A DNA stretch of 64,000 nucleotides from contig JAUFSD010000022.1 in assembly GCA_033030425.1 (NCBI GenBank), positions 620,001 through 684,000 on the forward strand. The letters run 5' to 3'. The translations under genes were made by a program, and so were the position numbers. This stretch comes from Verpa conica (lineage: Eukaryota; Ascomycota; Pezizomycetes; Pezizales; Morchellaceae). This document shows, piece by piece, positions 1 through 10,320 of the stretch; position 1 is the stretch's first letter, and every line of letters begins with the position of its first letter. The notes under the pieces are model-generated. The model was not told the origin of the DNA and ran no database searches. It was given only the letters and a program-made list of their open reading frames with translations.

Positions 1-36
1 ACTATATATAAAACTGTAACGGCTATGAAAATCTAT

Positions 37-1307
37 CTAATTGTGTTTAACTTTAATATCCATATGATCCAAAACTTCCTTCAAAGCTTTAGTAATACGA
101 TTAACTAAATGTTGACTGGTTTGGCAACTACTACCCCAGGTTTCGAAGCTTTCGGTTACTTCACCATCAACAGTAGCATGCGCATCAGTAGCCCCTCTCC
201 AAATCAGCTCAACAACTCCATCAACAGCTGCGAAATCAACTAATATTTTATAAGGCGCAACATAGAAAAACCCATCCCTTTTTTCAAACCCTACATTTTT
301 TTCTGCTAGTGTTCCATACTGGTCACAGGGTGCCCAAATACCGTAGGTTACATCACTAGCATCGTAATCATGGTGTGCTTTATTGTGGAAGTTTTCTAGA
401 ACATATTAGTATATTTCAAAAATATTAGATTAGATAACGTACTGGTAGTATAGGTAAGATTTGATGCAAATAAATAGGATTCTGAGTCCTCAGGAATTTC
501 TTTGTCATAACGGTAACCTAGGTATGGAAGAGAGTTTGTAGAAAGAAACTCCGTTGTATTGTCAAACAGAGTTGGGGCTAGTGAACAGAAGCGTCTGCCG
601 TAAATATCATGGACGATTTTTTCTTGGGTTTTTAAAACCTTCCATTGTGCTGCCTTTTCCTGCTTTCCCAAAACAGTAGATTTGGCTGCGTAGGTTCCCA
701 TAGAAACACCAGCATCATAGCCAGCACGCCACCCTAGCCCAAACATATTGCCATTAAGCATAGCTCCATTACGAGTGATATTGTATTTGAATTTAGAATC
801 TTCCCCAAGGTGAGAAAAGATTGTCTGAAATTCATCACGGTCTTGAGGAGCCATGGAGGAGAATGGTGTAATGTGTGCAACAATGTGAACATCCAACGTA
901 TCTTTATCGACTACGTAGACAGTACCAGGAGCAGAGAGTCGTTTATAGGAGGCAAATATAGGGTCACTAGCAGCTCTAAAAGTATCAAGTACTAGAGTCT
1001 CATGATCTGGATCACGTTGACGGTATAGTACTGAGAGCTCACTAGAGATAGTACCAGTAGAGTCTGAATCAAAGCCCAAAGCCTCAAAAATCTCGGATTT
1101 TTGGGCAGCATGGGTTTGTTGACGGATCAGAGCTCTATTCATTTGTTGAGTCCTTTTCTTTTTGGTAGAGTTGGTAGAATGTATGGAACCAGTAGTAGAG
1201 GGAGCTTTGCCACCAAGATCTGTATCAGAAGGACTGCCATAGCCCCCAACCTGGGGTTCGTAGGACTTAATATCACTATCTTCAACCTGTCTTTTGTAGT
1301 TTGGCAT
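37..1307 (-). CDS. TET-like 2OG-Fe(II) dioxygenase, two exons
   Basis: Exons 443-1307 and 37-395, joined over a 47-nt intron (GTACGT donor, TACTAAT branch site, TCTAG acceptor); the frame stays open across the junction and gives 407 residues. The C-terminal half carries a block typical of the fungal 'Tet-like 2OG-Fe(II) oxygenase' family: NFHNKAHHDYD with the metal-binding H-x-D at about His296/Asp298, then TYGIW, a strand VELIWRG and a distal His at about 361. Such enzymes are expected to bind Fe(II) and 2-oxoglutarate; TET/JBP members oxidise methylated bases in DNA. The N-terminal 80 residues are polar, with a basic stretch (TKKKR) that could be a nuclear signal. No frameshift or premature stop is visible, so the gene may be functional. 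It is bordered upstream by minisatellites and a MITE. The family assignment rests on motif memory, not on a search; substrate is unknown. Confidence 0.6.
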
Positions 1308-1318
1308 TGCAAGGTAGA

Positions 1319-1500
1319 GTAATTGGAATAAAAGGTAGGATAACGGAATAAAAGGTAGGGTAACTGGAATAAAAATAAAGACTAAAATAGAAGAAGTAGC
1401 TGAAAGTGGCAGGGGTGGCTGAAAGCGGCAGGGGTAGCTGAAAGCGGCAGAGGTGGCTGAAAGCGGCAGGAGTGGCTGGTGTGGCTAAATGCGGCTGGAA
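1319..1500. repeat. short tandem repeats upstream of the TET-like gene
   Basis: Two simple arrays lie just upstream of the dioxygenase start. At about 1324-1375 the word GGAATAAAAGGTAGG recurs two to three times. At about 1396-1500 an 18-19 bp unit close to GTGGCTGAAAGCGGCAGG is repeated five to six times with decay. The second array resembles in period and composition the arrays found beside both Helitron copies. Confidence 0.7.
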
Positions 1501-1970
1501 GCAGTAAAGATGGCTGAAAAGTAAAAAAAATAAAAAAATAAAAAAGTAGGAAAAGAGTAGATAATATTGTTGTAGATTGTAATGTGTGAATGATAAAAAA
1601 ATGCGGCAGTGAAGGGGGAATTAAACCAATTATATACAAAAATGCAGCTGTATACCGGAAGTGTGGCTAGTAAAGATTCCAGAGCTACGGCTGATTTTGT
1701 TCCGGAGCTGCGGCTGATTCCGTTCCGGTAGCGGCTCGGCACTGCGGCACAGGCATGATACCTACATTCAGTGCCATACCCGCAATATCTCCTTATTAGA
1801 CTACTATACTTACCTACATTCAGTGCCATACCCACAGTATCCCCTTATACCTGCCACATTTATTCTAGCCGCGCATTTACTCTTGCGCCTGTACCCGGCC
1901 GGAGGCCGGACGTGACTTGTACTAATACATGTATATGTAGCTACCGCCCTCTGCAAGTGGTTGCTTATGT
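1501..1970. other. non-coding stretch with a 36-bp direct repeat
   Basis: No gene is supported. A 36-bp segment beginning CCTACATTCAGTGCCATACC at 1761 recurs at 1813 with a few mismatches, 52 bp apart. Overlapping open frames here are short and low in complexity. Confidence 0.5.
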
Positions 1971-2386
1971 GTTGAGGCGACAACCGCCAAAACACCAAAA
2001 GTACCCAGCTTCACCAGTGTTTCCCAACAAAAAATAGTTCCTATGTGCATTAACAGAATGCTAACTATGTATATATTACTCTCCAATTCCCCTAATTTCT
2101 TTACAATCTAGGTAGGTAAACACTAAAAACAAAAAATCACTCTTGTGGTATGCATGATTTTGTGTGTAGCACAACACAAATATGTGCATCTGAGCACATT
2201 TCAATTTGTTATTTATTATGTCTACTCCAACAATAACTACAAGTAATCATCTTTTGATAAATCAAGAATATCTACAGGTTTATAAATCACTCAATGATAT
2301 CAGAAATTTTATTTTACATTCCATAACACCTGTAATAAATTTGTGAAGTTGGCTATTTTTAGTGTGTTGGCGGTTGTCGCCTCAAC
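1971..2386. mobile_element. MITE-like element, 416 bp, with terminal inverted repeats
   Basis: The left end GTTGAGGCGACAACCGCCAA at 1971 is matched exactly, in inverted orientation, by the right end at 2367-2386, and similarity continues weakly for another 12-15 bp. A TA dinucleotide follows the right end; the left flank reads GT, so the target duplication is imperfect. No coding capacity is seen inside. It sits 29 bp from the Tc1 element but has different termini. Confidence 0.65.
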
Positions 2387-2415
2387 TAATCACTACCTCT
2401 TGTACGTGTATTGTA

Positions 2416-3726
2416 CAGTTGCGTCCAACAAGTTCTGGCGGTTTTTTAATGCGCAACAACACTGAACAATTTATTACTCAACAATAAATAAAGCAATTGA
2501 TAAAGAAATGCATATGTGATATGTGTGAGTACCAAAGAAAATAATAGAGGGGTTACCATTTGGTATGTCCCCCATGTGCTTGGAGACATGCCTCCACTCT
2601 CAATGGCATCAAGTCTACCAGCTTATCTAGCTTCCACTGTGGTAATGCTTCCCATTCCTCTTTAGCAGCGGAAAAAAGCTCGGCAGCACTATGAGGTCTC
2701 TTCTCTTTATTAGACCAGCGCATTTTGAGTGCTGACTTAAGCATTTTCCATGCATTTTCAATAGCATTAAAATCTGGTGATCCTGCTGGCCATGCATCCT
2801 TTTTAATCCCATATGCCTCTCGATACTGCCGAGCAATTTCACTTTTATGTACACTGTGATTATCTTCAATTAAATAAGAGCCTTCAGGGTCATCAAGACA
2901 TAACCAATATGGGGCTAAACAGGGCTCTAAAATTTCTCGGCAGTATTGTTCTGAGTTCATACCCAATTTGTCCTTTGGTTTGGTTCTCTCGGCAGGAGTT
3001 CGTTTGCGAATAAGAATTAAATCACATCTAGATCCATACTGAAAAGCGCACCAGACCTGAATAGAAGTGCGACCACTTTTAAAGGTTGGTCGGAGGTGTT
3101 TTTCGTGAGTTGCTGGCCTGGTTTATACCGAACTTTTTCACCAGCAAGATTAGGATCATATTCAATTTTACTCTCATCCGACCATACACGCTTTCTCCAC
3201 TCCTCCTTTTGCCAATGTCTTCTCCGATTGCACCATTCTATACGCTGCTGAGGATGGCCTTTCTTCATCCATGGTTTAGGTCTTTTGACATGAAGAGTCA
3301 ATTTAGCCTTCTTTAAAGCCTTACTAATCGTGGTATTGCTGCAAGTAAGGTGCGCAGACTTGGCAATTTTTTTAAGGGAAGAGGCCGGCTCTTCCTCTAC
3401 AACTTTCTCTATTCTCTTTGTATCCCAAGTATTCAGCGTGGGTGGGCGACCAGTTCGGGGTAGTTCATTGGTATGGCCCTTCTCTCGGTAGTTTGCAACA
3501 GTTCTCCATATAGTGGTTTCTGGATACCCGGTATCACGAGAAATCTCGGCGGTTTTCCGGCCCATATCGTGCATAGTCACTATAGTTCGTCTCTTATCAT
3601 ATCTGGTCTCGTTTGTAGGCACTCTGGTAGGCAGCATGATGGAGTTGGTTATGTTCCTGGAAGCGGGTTGGTTGTCACAGAGCCTCAAAACCTCTTAAAA
3701 CCGCCAGAACTTGTTGGACGCAACTG
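2416..3726 (-). mobile_element. Tc1/mariner-type transposon, 1,311 bp
   Basis: The element starts CAGTTGCGTCCAACAAGTTC and ends with the inverted copy; the terminal inverted repeat is 30 bp and perfect as far as it can be read. TA dinucleotides flank both ends (2414-2415 and 3727-3728), the standard target duplication of this superfamily. It contains one transposase reading frame on the minus strand, split by a frameshift. Confidence 0.9.
2553..3688 (-). pseudogene. Tc1-type transposase, frameshifted
   Basis: Two open pieces, 3017-3688 and the continuation that ends at 2553, together cover a full Tc1-like transposase of about 360 residues. The first has helix-turn-helix features (RKTAEISRDTGYPETTIWRT, then the GRP motif GRPPTL) and the first catalytic Asp in VWSDESKIEYD. 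The second has the other two catalytic residues, YLIEDNHSVHK and PDFNAIENAW, spaced 34 residues apart (DD34E). The frames differ by one base near 3085, within a CCTTTTAAAAG context, so translation would stop at 3017. Start may be at 3688 or at a Met near 3637. The intact terminal repeats suggest it decayed recently and might still be mobilised in trans. Confidence 0.85.
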
Positions 3727-3746
3727 TACTATGTAGGCTCGCTAAG

Positions 3747-3987
3747 CTACTAGTGCGAAAATAAAGTCTGTTCGGTTCGGTACATGGCGATGCAACCACC
3801 AACCTCACAACTAAGCCTCACAGCAACTAATTTTAGGATGAAATTAGAGCTACAAAGCTTCAGAAGACTATATTAGAATTTATGTATATGAATAGGGATA
3901 AGGGGAATTTTTTGCTTTTGACATTTTCATTGGGGTAGACTTTGTTGCTTGTACCAAACCGAACAGACTTTATTTTTGCACTAGTAG
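3747..3987. mobile_element. MITE, 241 bp, with ~37-bp terminal inverted repeats
   Basis: The left end (CTACTAGTGCGAAAATAAAG, running on to GGTAC near 3782) is mirrored at 3951-3987 with two mismatches. The interior is AT-rich and non-coding. The termini contain TA, consistent with a Tc1/mariner-derived non-autonomous element, though they differ from those of the neighbouring Tc1. Confidence 0.75.
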
Positions 3988-4236
3988 AGCAGTATATGTA
4001 TTTGTACAGCTGTACCTTGTTACAAAGAATTTGTATAGCCCTGCTCTGCTGATCTCATTAGCGGGAAAAATTGTTCCATAAAAAGCCAGTATTTTAACTG
4101 GAGTCCCTTAATACTAGCATGGGGGCCCAATGACGTTGTAGGTAAGGTAGGGTTCCAGGCCCTACAAACCTTCCAAAACTCATCAAGATCGTAGCCCCTG
4201 CACCTACACCTAGCAGCCTTCCAAAATCTTACGAAA

Positions 4237-5006
4237 ATGGCAGACTCCAAAGGCAATGTGTACGGGACAACTGGAGACACGGTTTGTGCCACTCCCCCCT
4301 CAGTTTCTTGAGCTATTGCTAATACCCCTAGGACTTCCGCCGAACTTGGGACCGCGATGAATGGGCTGCTAAGGCTAAAGAGCGGGAGGCCAAAGAACGC
4401 ACAGAGGGGAAGCTCCGTGCCGAAGCAAAAGCTCAGGGCAAGAAATATTACCGCGAACCTACACCCCCAGATGCGTCCATGATTGAGGCTCGCCGCGAGC
4501 GGTTAAAGCTTGAAGAAAACCTCAACAAAACAACACTAGTACCTGCCGGTGCAGGTATCGGCAAGCGTGGTAAAGGGGCTGGGTTTTACTGCGAGCACTG
4601 CGATCTTACTTTCAAGGACTCTCTACAATGGGTTGATCATTTGAACTCAAAGCAACATTTACACGCAACGGGCCAGACCACTGAGGTTGAACGTGCTAGC
4701 TTAGCGCAGGTTGTACAGAGGCTACAGTGGCTACGATCTAGAAAACATCAGCAGGAGACGGGGGATGAGTTTGATTTACAGAAGAGGTTGGCAGATCGCG
4801 CAAAAGCAGAGGAGCAGGAAAGGATCGAGAGGAGAGAGAAGAGAAAGGCGCAAAGGATCGAGAGGAGAAACAAGGATATTAAGAAGGAGAAGGACGCTGG
4901 GGGGTACGTAGCCATAGCAGCCGTGGATGAGGAAAATTCCGATGCCGTAGCTATGGCAAGAATGATGGGGTTTGCAGGGGGATTTGGAACTACGAAAAAG
5001 AACTGA
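4237..5006 (+). CDS. SNU23: U4/U6.U5 tri-snRNP protein Snu23 (ZMAT2)
   Basis: Exons 4237-4281 and 4332-5006 (50-nt intron, GTTTGT...CCCTAG with CTAAT branch) give 239 residues. After a short N-terminus comes the ZMAT2/Snu23 signature FRRTWDRDEWAAKA, a charged helix, YYREPTPPDA, and a U1-type C2H2 zinc finger at about residues 102-125 (YCEHC...HLNSKQH), followed by a lysine/arginine/glutamate-rich coiled region and a glycine-rich MMGFAGGFGT tail, all in the order expected for the family. Snu23 is a spliceosomal B-complex component associated with the U4/U6.U5 tri-snRNP, acting in the nucleus. No damage is seen; the neighbouring MITE ends about 250 bp upstream of the start. Confidence 0.92.
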
Positions 5007-5465
5007 TTCCAGGCTCCTATTGTATATATACCTGGAGAGGTATAACAATCAATAGATTCACTACTTCACCAGGCAGGCTTGAGGCACATAACACTTTAAT
5101 ATAATTTCTAACCCTTTTTTATATGCACGACCATATGTTTCACAGGGCAGCTAGAAGTCTCTTCGGTGGCTACTTAGACTAATGGTGGAAAAATTCTCGT
5201 CCTGCAACTGCTCCATCGCGACATTTATTAATCGAAGAGTATGGGAGTAGCCATACTACTACCAACGAGAACGGGCCACAAAATTTTATTTAAAGTGGCC
5301 GAGTTTCAAGTATATAAAATTTATATTATATCTCAATGATTGTAGAAGGGCTCGAACTAAGAGAATTTACTCGAATGAGATCCGAGAAGAAAAAAGTAGG
5401 AAAAAGGAGAAATGAGACAGAAGGGAAAACAAATAAGATACTCCATAAACGCTAATAGCTTAGTT
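5007..5465. other. intergenic between SNU23 and GDI1 (convergent 3' ends)
   Basis: Both flanking genes end here, so this should hold their two 3' untranslated regions and polyadenylation signals. No gene, repeat or structured RNA was recognised. Confidence 0.6.
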
Positions 5466-7348
5466 CTAATCTTCAGCAGGTTCTTCCTTTCGTTCTTCGA
5501 TAAGGAGGTCCTTGCCTACAAGGCGTTTATAAATGTCCTTGACATCATCTATATAATGTATGTTAGTAATGTTGAGGCGATAGTTACTCAGTTTTTTCAT
5601 TAATTTACCTGTGCAGGTCTCAAAATGCGTGGAGGCATCGTAACTACGGGAGATGAAAACATTGTCCTTGGTACCATCCTCAACAGGCTCGTATAGATCG
5701 ACGACTTGAATAAATCTATAAATGAATGGTTAGTATAAAACCAGTTAAAACCAGTTAAAGGTCTTACTTCTCTTCCTTATCACCTAGGCGTCCGGATCCG
5801 AGGCCAAGGCGTTCAAAACCAGGCTCCAGCTCAGAGTGAGGGTTGCCAGCGGAGGGATTCTCAATTACGGTGGAAACACTGGCGAGGTAGAATCCCTTGG
5901 GGCAGACATTGAATGCAGAAGATACCAAAGAAATATAGATATCATGGCGGCGCCCAATTTGACTAGCTGGGATGATTATCTGTGCCGAGTCCGCATTTTC
6001 TGTCCCCTCGATGGGATGCGTAAGCACGCAGATAGCACGAATGAGTTGTCCAACGTGGCGAATCTTTTTTTCGTCTCCAAGGAAATAACTCGGGTCGGCA
6101 ACAACCTTCTTAGTTTTAACAGTTACCTCTTCCTTGGTATTAGGGTGGGGAAACTTGACGCCAGAAACTTTCCCATTTTCATCATATAGAATCTCTTGCA
6201 GAGGAGTGTTCAACGCATAAGTACCCCCATACACAGCAGACAAGAACGAAAATCGTTCCGGAAGCTCACCAAGCCCATGGAGTGGAAAGATATAGGGTGA
6301 TTTTCCAAATCTAGCCATGGACCTAACATAGAGAATAATCCGCTCAATTGGTTCGCGGGCCGGTCTATCGAGATAAGAATCATCAACATATAGGGCCATG
6401 GCGTGGCCAATAAACTCGGAAGTCCAAGAGTCAAGACTAAATAGCTTATAAGCTTCACGCATAGTTGTCTTGTCTAAGTCAAGGCCTAGAAAACATGTTA
6501 AAACCCTCTACCTAGTATTCATGCTACTTGGGAAGAAGAGGCTACCTTGTTTATGTGTAGTTGGATCATCTGCTTTGTAGTTCGCAATAAATTGCAGGAA
6601 TGCCTGCAGATGGTTCTTTTGGAATAGGGAGACCAGAGAACTTGTCACTGCTTCCATCCTGGTCGAGGGGACTTTGTATGGAGTACCTTTCTTAACGACG
6701 TAGCTTCCACCAACTTGCAGAAGATCGATATAACGAGTCACACCAGTTTTGTGGAGGACATTGGTTAATTCGCCGTCTGCCATAAGAAACTTAGGCACCA
6801 ACGAGATATGCCACTGATTCCACTCGCTTGGTTTTGTGCCGAAGACTGCAGGCGGCTCCGTTCCGGCCATACCAGGTGACGAGTCTACAGGCTTGCGCTC
6901 TTCTTCTGCCTTGGCTTTCTCGATTTCCTTCCGCCGCTGGTCCTCAGTCCACCGGAACTTCTTCCACATCTACAAATACGATGTTAGAGATGAATTCCAG
7001 CGTATAAGGCTGGTAGGAGCTTATAGACCTCAAGCATGTTCAAGCTTGCGCTCTCACTATACAAAAATAAGTATACTGTTGGGCAGTAACTGGATGCGGA
7101 CGCACAAACCCCCCATAATAAGAGTTCTTGTCAATATTAAGAACTTTCTTGCCCTCGGCTCCGAAGACACTATACATAAGATTAGGATAAATTTTATGAC
7201 TAAAGTAAAATTGGTAAAATATACGTACCCCGATAGAATACATTCAGTCAGGCCTAGAAAATGTTAGCTAAAAACAAGACTTGATGAAAGTAGAGATCTT
7301 ACCAGTACCAACGATAACAACGTCATATTCCTCGTTGAAATCACCCAT
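5466..7348 (-). CDS. GDI1: Rab GDP-dissociation inhibitor
   Basis: Eight exons: 7303-7348, 7229-7253, 7169-7110, 7056-7029, 6546-6969, 5768-6485, 5609-5715 and 5466-5548; the summed length (1,491 nt) is a multiple of three and gives 496 residues. GDI retrieves prenylated Rab/Ypt GTPases from membranes and keeps them soluble in the cytosol. The N-terminal dinucleotide-like motif VVIVGTGLTECILSG, the DKNSYYGGESASL block, the VPKFLMADGELTNVL block and the FIGHAMALYVDDSYL and YIFPLHGLGELPERF blocks are all present. Compared with the usual 440-470 residues it carries an extra charged stretch of about 30 residues after MWKKFRW (nt about 6850-6950), before the WHISLVPKF block. Six of the introns fall in the first 400 or last 300 nt of coding sequence. 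Confidence 0.95.
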
Positions 7349-8075
7349 TGTTCGAGCTTATAGCTGTTATCTGTTATTAGGGATAAAACGTGTAAAGGGT
7401 TTAGAAAAAGAGTCGGGAATGGGGGATGGTATGATAGAAAGGAGGGAGAGAAAAGGAGAGTTGTCTGAGTAGTTGGGGAGGCGGGGTTCACTGGATTAAC
7501 GCTCAGACCTGCTTGTTATCCACGTCGCACCTTACTAAGAGCCCCGCCTTTCTACGCGTAGTTTAGCGCCGCAACTTGCACGGGCTATATCAAGTATTGT
7601 AAGTCAAACGAATACCGTCTAACTTATGAGATTCGACCCGCTACGGCCGGGGAAAGTTGCGCACATAAAGGTAAAACATGCGTTAGTATGTCTAATAGCT
7701 GTAAATACATCGGCGGACTTATCCTCTCGCCGTAATCTGTGGAGGAATGATTTTTTTTAAATTAAATTAAATTTACCTCTGGGCAGGACGTTTTGAAAAG
7801 CAGTGGAAGTTTAACGTATTCGACCGGGTAGTGCGTCAGACCGGGAAGTGCGCCACCCAAGCAACAACGCTTCAGGAACATTAGGGATACTAGTGCAGCC
7901 GAGAAGTTCATGGGTCATGTGTATACTGACAGGGATTATGGGGAGGTAGCTGTTGAGAATCCAGATAACAGGAGTTGTTTCTGGAGATCTAGGAAACCTT
8001 TTGTCATTCTTCTTCCCTGTTACACTTCTAGTCTTTGAAGTTTGACCTTTAGCTTTTGTTTTGCAACAGCATTAC
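7349..8075. other. intergenic, GDI1 promoter side
   Basis: The first 100-200 bp upstream of GDI1 should contain its promoter. An AT-rich tract with repeated TTAAA words lies at 7750-7780. No coding sequence was recognised. Confidence 0.5.
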
Positions 8076-8137
8076 TGTTGTAGGCACCTGATAAGAGGAG
8101 TATTTCTGGGAACCAGGAAGACTACTTGTTTGGCTAC
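8076..8137 (+). repeat. fragment of LTR family 2 (5' end only)
   Basis: Sixty-two bases starting TGTTGTAGGCACCTGATAAG match the first part of the family-2 LTR at 42917. It lies head-to-head with the reverse-orientation LTR that begins at 8138, so these 62 bases form an inverted repeat with 9233-9294. Confidence 0.8.
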
Positions 8138-9294
8138 TGTAAAACTGGCCTATACAATTGTCCAGGCTACGTCCCACTAAGCTTAGAGTTCAGTCCGAAG
8201 GTATAAGATACCAACTACCAAGGTCTCTTCAGTCAACGGTAGTAGTTAATTCTTTAAATTGTACAAGGGAGTCTCGAACTACGATAACGACAAGATTCAC
8301 TAGAGTTAGTTGGTAAGAGCGGAAAGTGGTTCAGTTGAAGCTCAAAAGTCACAAGCAAGATGTTTGTAATAGAGTTATAAGGTAAAGGTAGTTTGATAGA
8401 TTCAAATATATTGATAAGACTCGTTCCTCCCGTTGATGTTCTAGTAAAGAGACAAATCTGCCGACTATTTTATATACCGCGGTTTGGGCTCGCGGATTTA
8501 TTCTAAATCCTAATACAAACGCTTGGGAATCCCCGAAGACCCTGAAAACCTGCCAAGCAATCACGCTATACAATACAAATCTTACAACACAGTCAAAACA
8601 CCAATACAAATACATTCTCCCCATACTTATACAAATCCTGACCAGTCCAAGCACTTTGTCCCAGCCCTATCGTCTATTCTAGTCAAGCCCGAAGGTGTAC
8701 TAGAGTAATGCAATCATGTAAAGCTGTTAGTGAACGAATCTGTACTCTGCGGACAGGCCGATAAGTGTACTAACCACCGTATCTGTTCCGTCCTTGCATG
8801 TTCCCTCGTGGCAGAGAGTCACCAAAGCTCTTTGGTACTAATCAACAAGCAGTACTGGGAAGCGGGGCCTTCCTTCATACCGTTAGTTTGTCAAGAAACA
8901 TGCCCCGACTGGCGGAGAGCACAACTCCGTCAGTTCTTATACGATTTCCTTGATTCTTTCACCAGTCAGCTTCAAATCATGCCCTCTCATATACCCTCCG
9001 GATTTGGTTCGGACGGACAAATTTTCCTGACGCTCCAGGGGTTATTTTTGGGGTCCAAAGCTTGTGTTTTTACTATGCGTTTACAGCAACTCTGAGGGCC
9101 CCCCCCAGCACCCGGTAGGTGGCACAGTGGGGCGCCCTGCAGGAGATAGCCGCCAGCAATAATATTCACACGCGCTTCTCCCCAAACCCTTATTGCGTAA
9201 CTCAAGAAACGAACAAGGAATTAGTTACCTAGATAGTCAAACAAGTGGTCTTCATGGTTCCCAGAAATACTCCTCTTATCAGGTGCCTACAACA
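8138..9294 (-). repeat. solo LTR, family 2, 1,157 bp
   Basis: On the minus strand it starts TGTTGTAGGCACC and ends GGCCAGTTTTACA, the same ends as the copy at 42917-44076 that has a clear target duplication. Its right side abuts Helitron copy 1 exactly, but the left flank is not Helitron sequence and no 5-bp duplication is seen, so the left side was lost or rearranged after insertion. Open frames inside are repeated in every copy of this LTR and are not treated as genes. Confidence 0.8.
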
Positions 9295-9549
9295 ATATTC
9301 TCCTAGCCCGGCTTTTAAAAAAGTTCTTCAACTTTTTAGATCAACATACGATAAAGCTTTTCCTAGTACACCATGCTCTTTCTGTTCAATCCTACTGCTT
9401 CCACGTCATATACACTGGATCACTAATAATGCCAGTCAATTGTACTCATTGACTGAAGTCTTTGGTGTTTCTACTACGGAGAGGTTAAAAGGTGACAGCA
9501 TTCAGATTGCTGTTTGTGTTCATTGCAAAACTAAGCCTAAAGAACCTCT

Positions 9550-10165
9550 TGTTATTTTTTCGAGATTCTCAGTCTATCTTTCTTTGATTGTATAACATTT
9601 TATTTCCATTTGCTACATTTCATTTCGACGGCAGTACTGATTGTTTTCTTGATACATTTTTACATTTATTACATTTTTACATAACTACTAATGTTTATCG
9701 AAAGGTTGCATACCTTATTACTCACATGTATTGCGCCATTTGTTATGAGTCATATTTTGTTGCGCTCATTTATGTTTACTTAACACACCATTTCGCTTAC
9801 AGGCATTGTATTACTCATTTCTTTTGGTTACCTTTACTTTGTTACGGTTTTCAGGGTCAAACGGCGTTCCCACCTCGGTTTTTACATAGTTATCTCGGTT
9901 GGAGGATAAAGGACTTTACTGTATAAATAGCGGGCCGTTCTCCCTCTTTCTGGGACAGTAATTCTCTAGACATAGACAACAATCTACTACGCTATCTTGT
10001 TTGGTATTACATGCTCAGAATCCTCGCTTGCCTGTTCTTTATAGTAATAGTCTACTCTGTTGCTACCACCCATTCACTGGCTTTACGCTTCTTTCTGTGC
10101 ATCGTACCTGTAGAGTTATACCATTAGGACTTACGTCCTACGCTGTTACTCCGCTATTCTTCACA
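9550..10165 (+). repeat. 5' LTR of the copia element
   Basis: 616 bp, TG...CA ends, nearly identical to 14756-15371. A TATAAATA box at about 9922-9930, upstream of the likely transcription start, fits the U3/R boundary. Confidence 0.95.
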
Positions 10166-10183
10166 GGTTATGAGCCCGGCTGC
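10166..10183 (+). other. primer-binding site complementary to the anticodon arm of initiator tRNA-Met
   Basis: Directly after the 5' LTR comes GGTTATGAGCCCGGCTGC. Its complement reads GGGCTCATAACC, the anticodon stem-loop of eukaryotic initiator tRNA-Met. Priming would therefore use a 5' half-tRNA cut in the anticodon loop, as known for Drosophila copia, rather than the tRNA 3' CCA end. Confidence 0.75.
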
Positions 10184-10320
10184 ACACAACAGCTAACTCT
10201 AATCTCACAACAACACTGGCGTCTTCTGCTGTCACCTCTCCTTCTCGCTCATCCTCTCCAACTCTATCCGAACTAGACCTCCTCACATACCCTGAGTTAT
10301 CACTCAATCACCCCATCGAA

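Noticed and set aside
4020..4292. 90-aa minus-strand frame next to SNU23
   Set aside because: Overlaps the first exon and promoter of SNU23 antisense and has no family.
8730..9095. 121-aa frame repeated at 8730, 43119 and (in parts) 46964 and 47738
   Set aside because: It recurs only because it lies inside every copy of the family-2 LTR; no protein motif, and the copies carry frame differences.
9588..9926. 112-aa frame repeated at 14794, 33394, 40854 and others
   Set aside because: It lies within the copia-family LTR and is present in every LTR copy; LTR sequence, not a gene.
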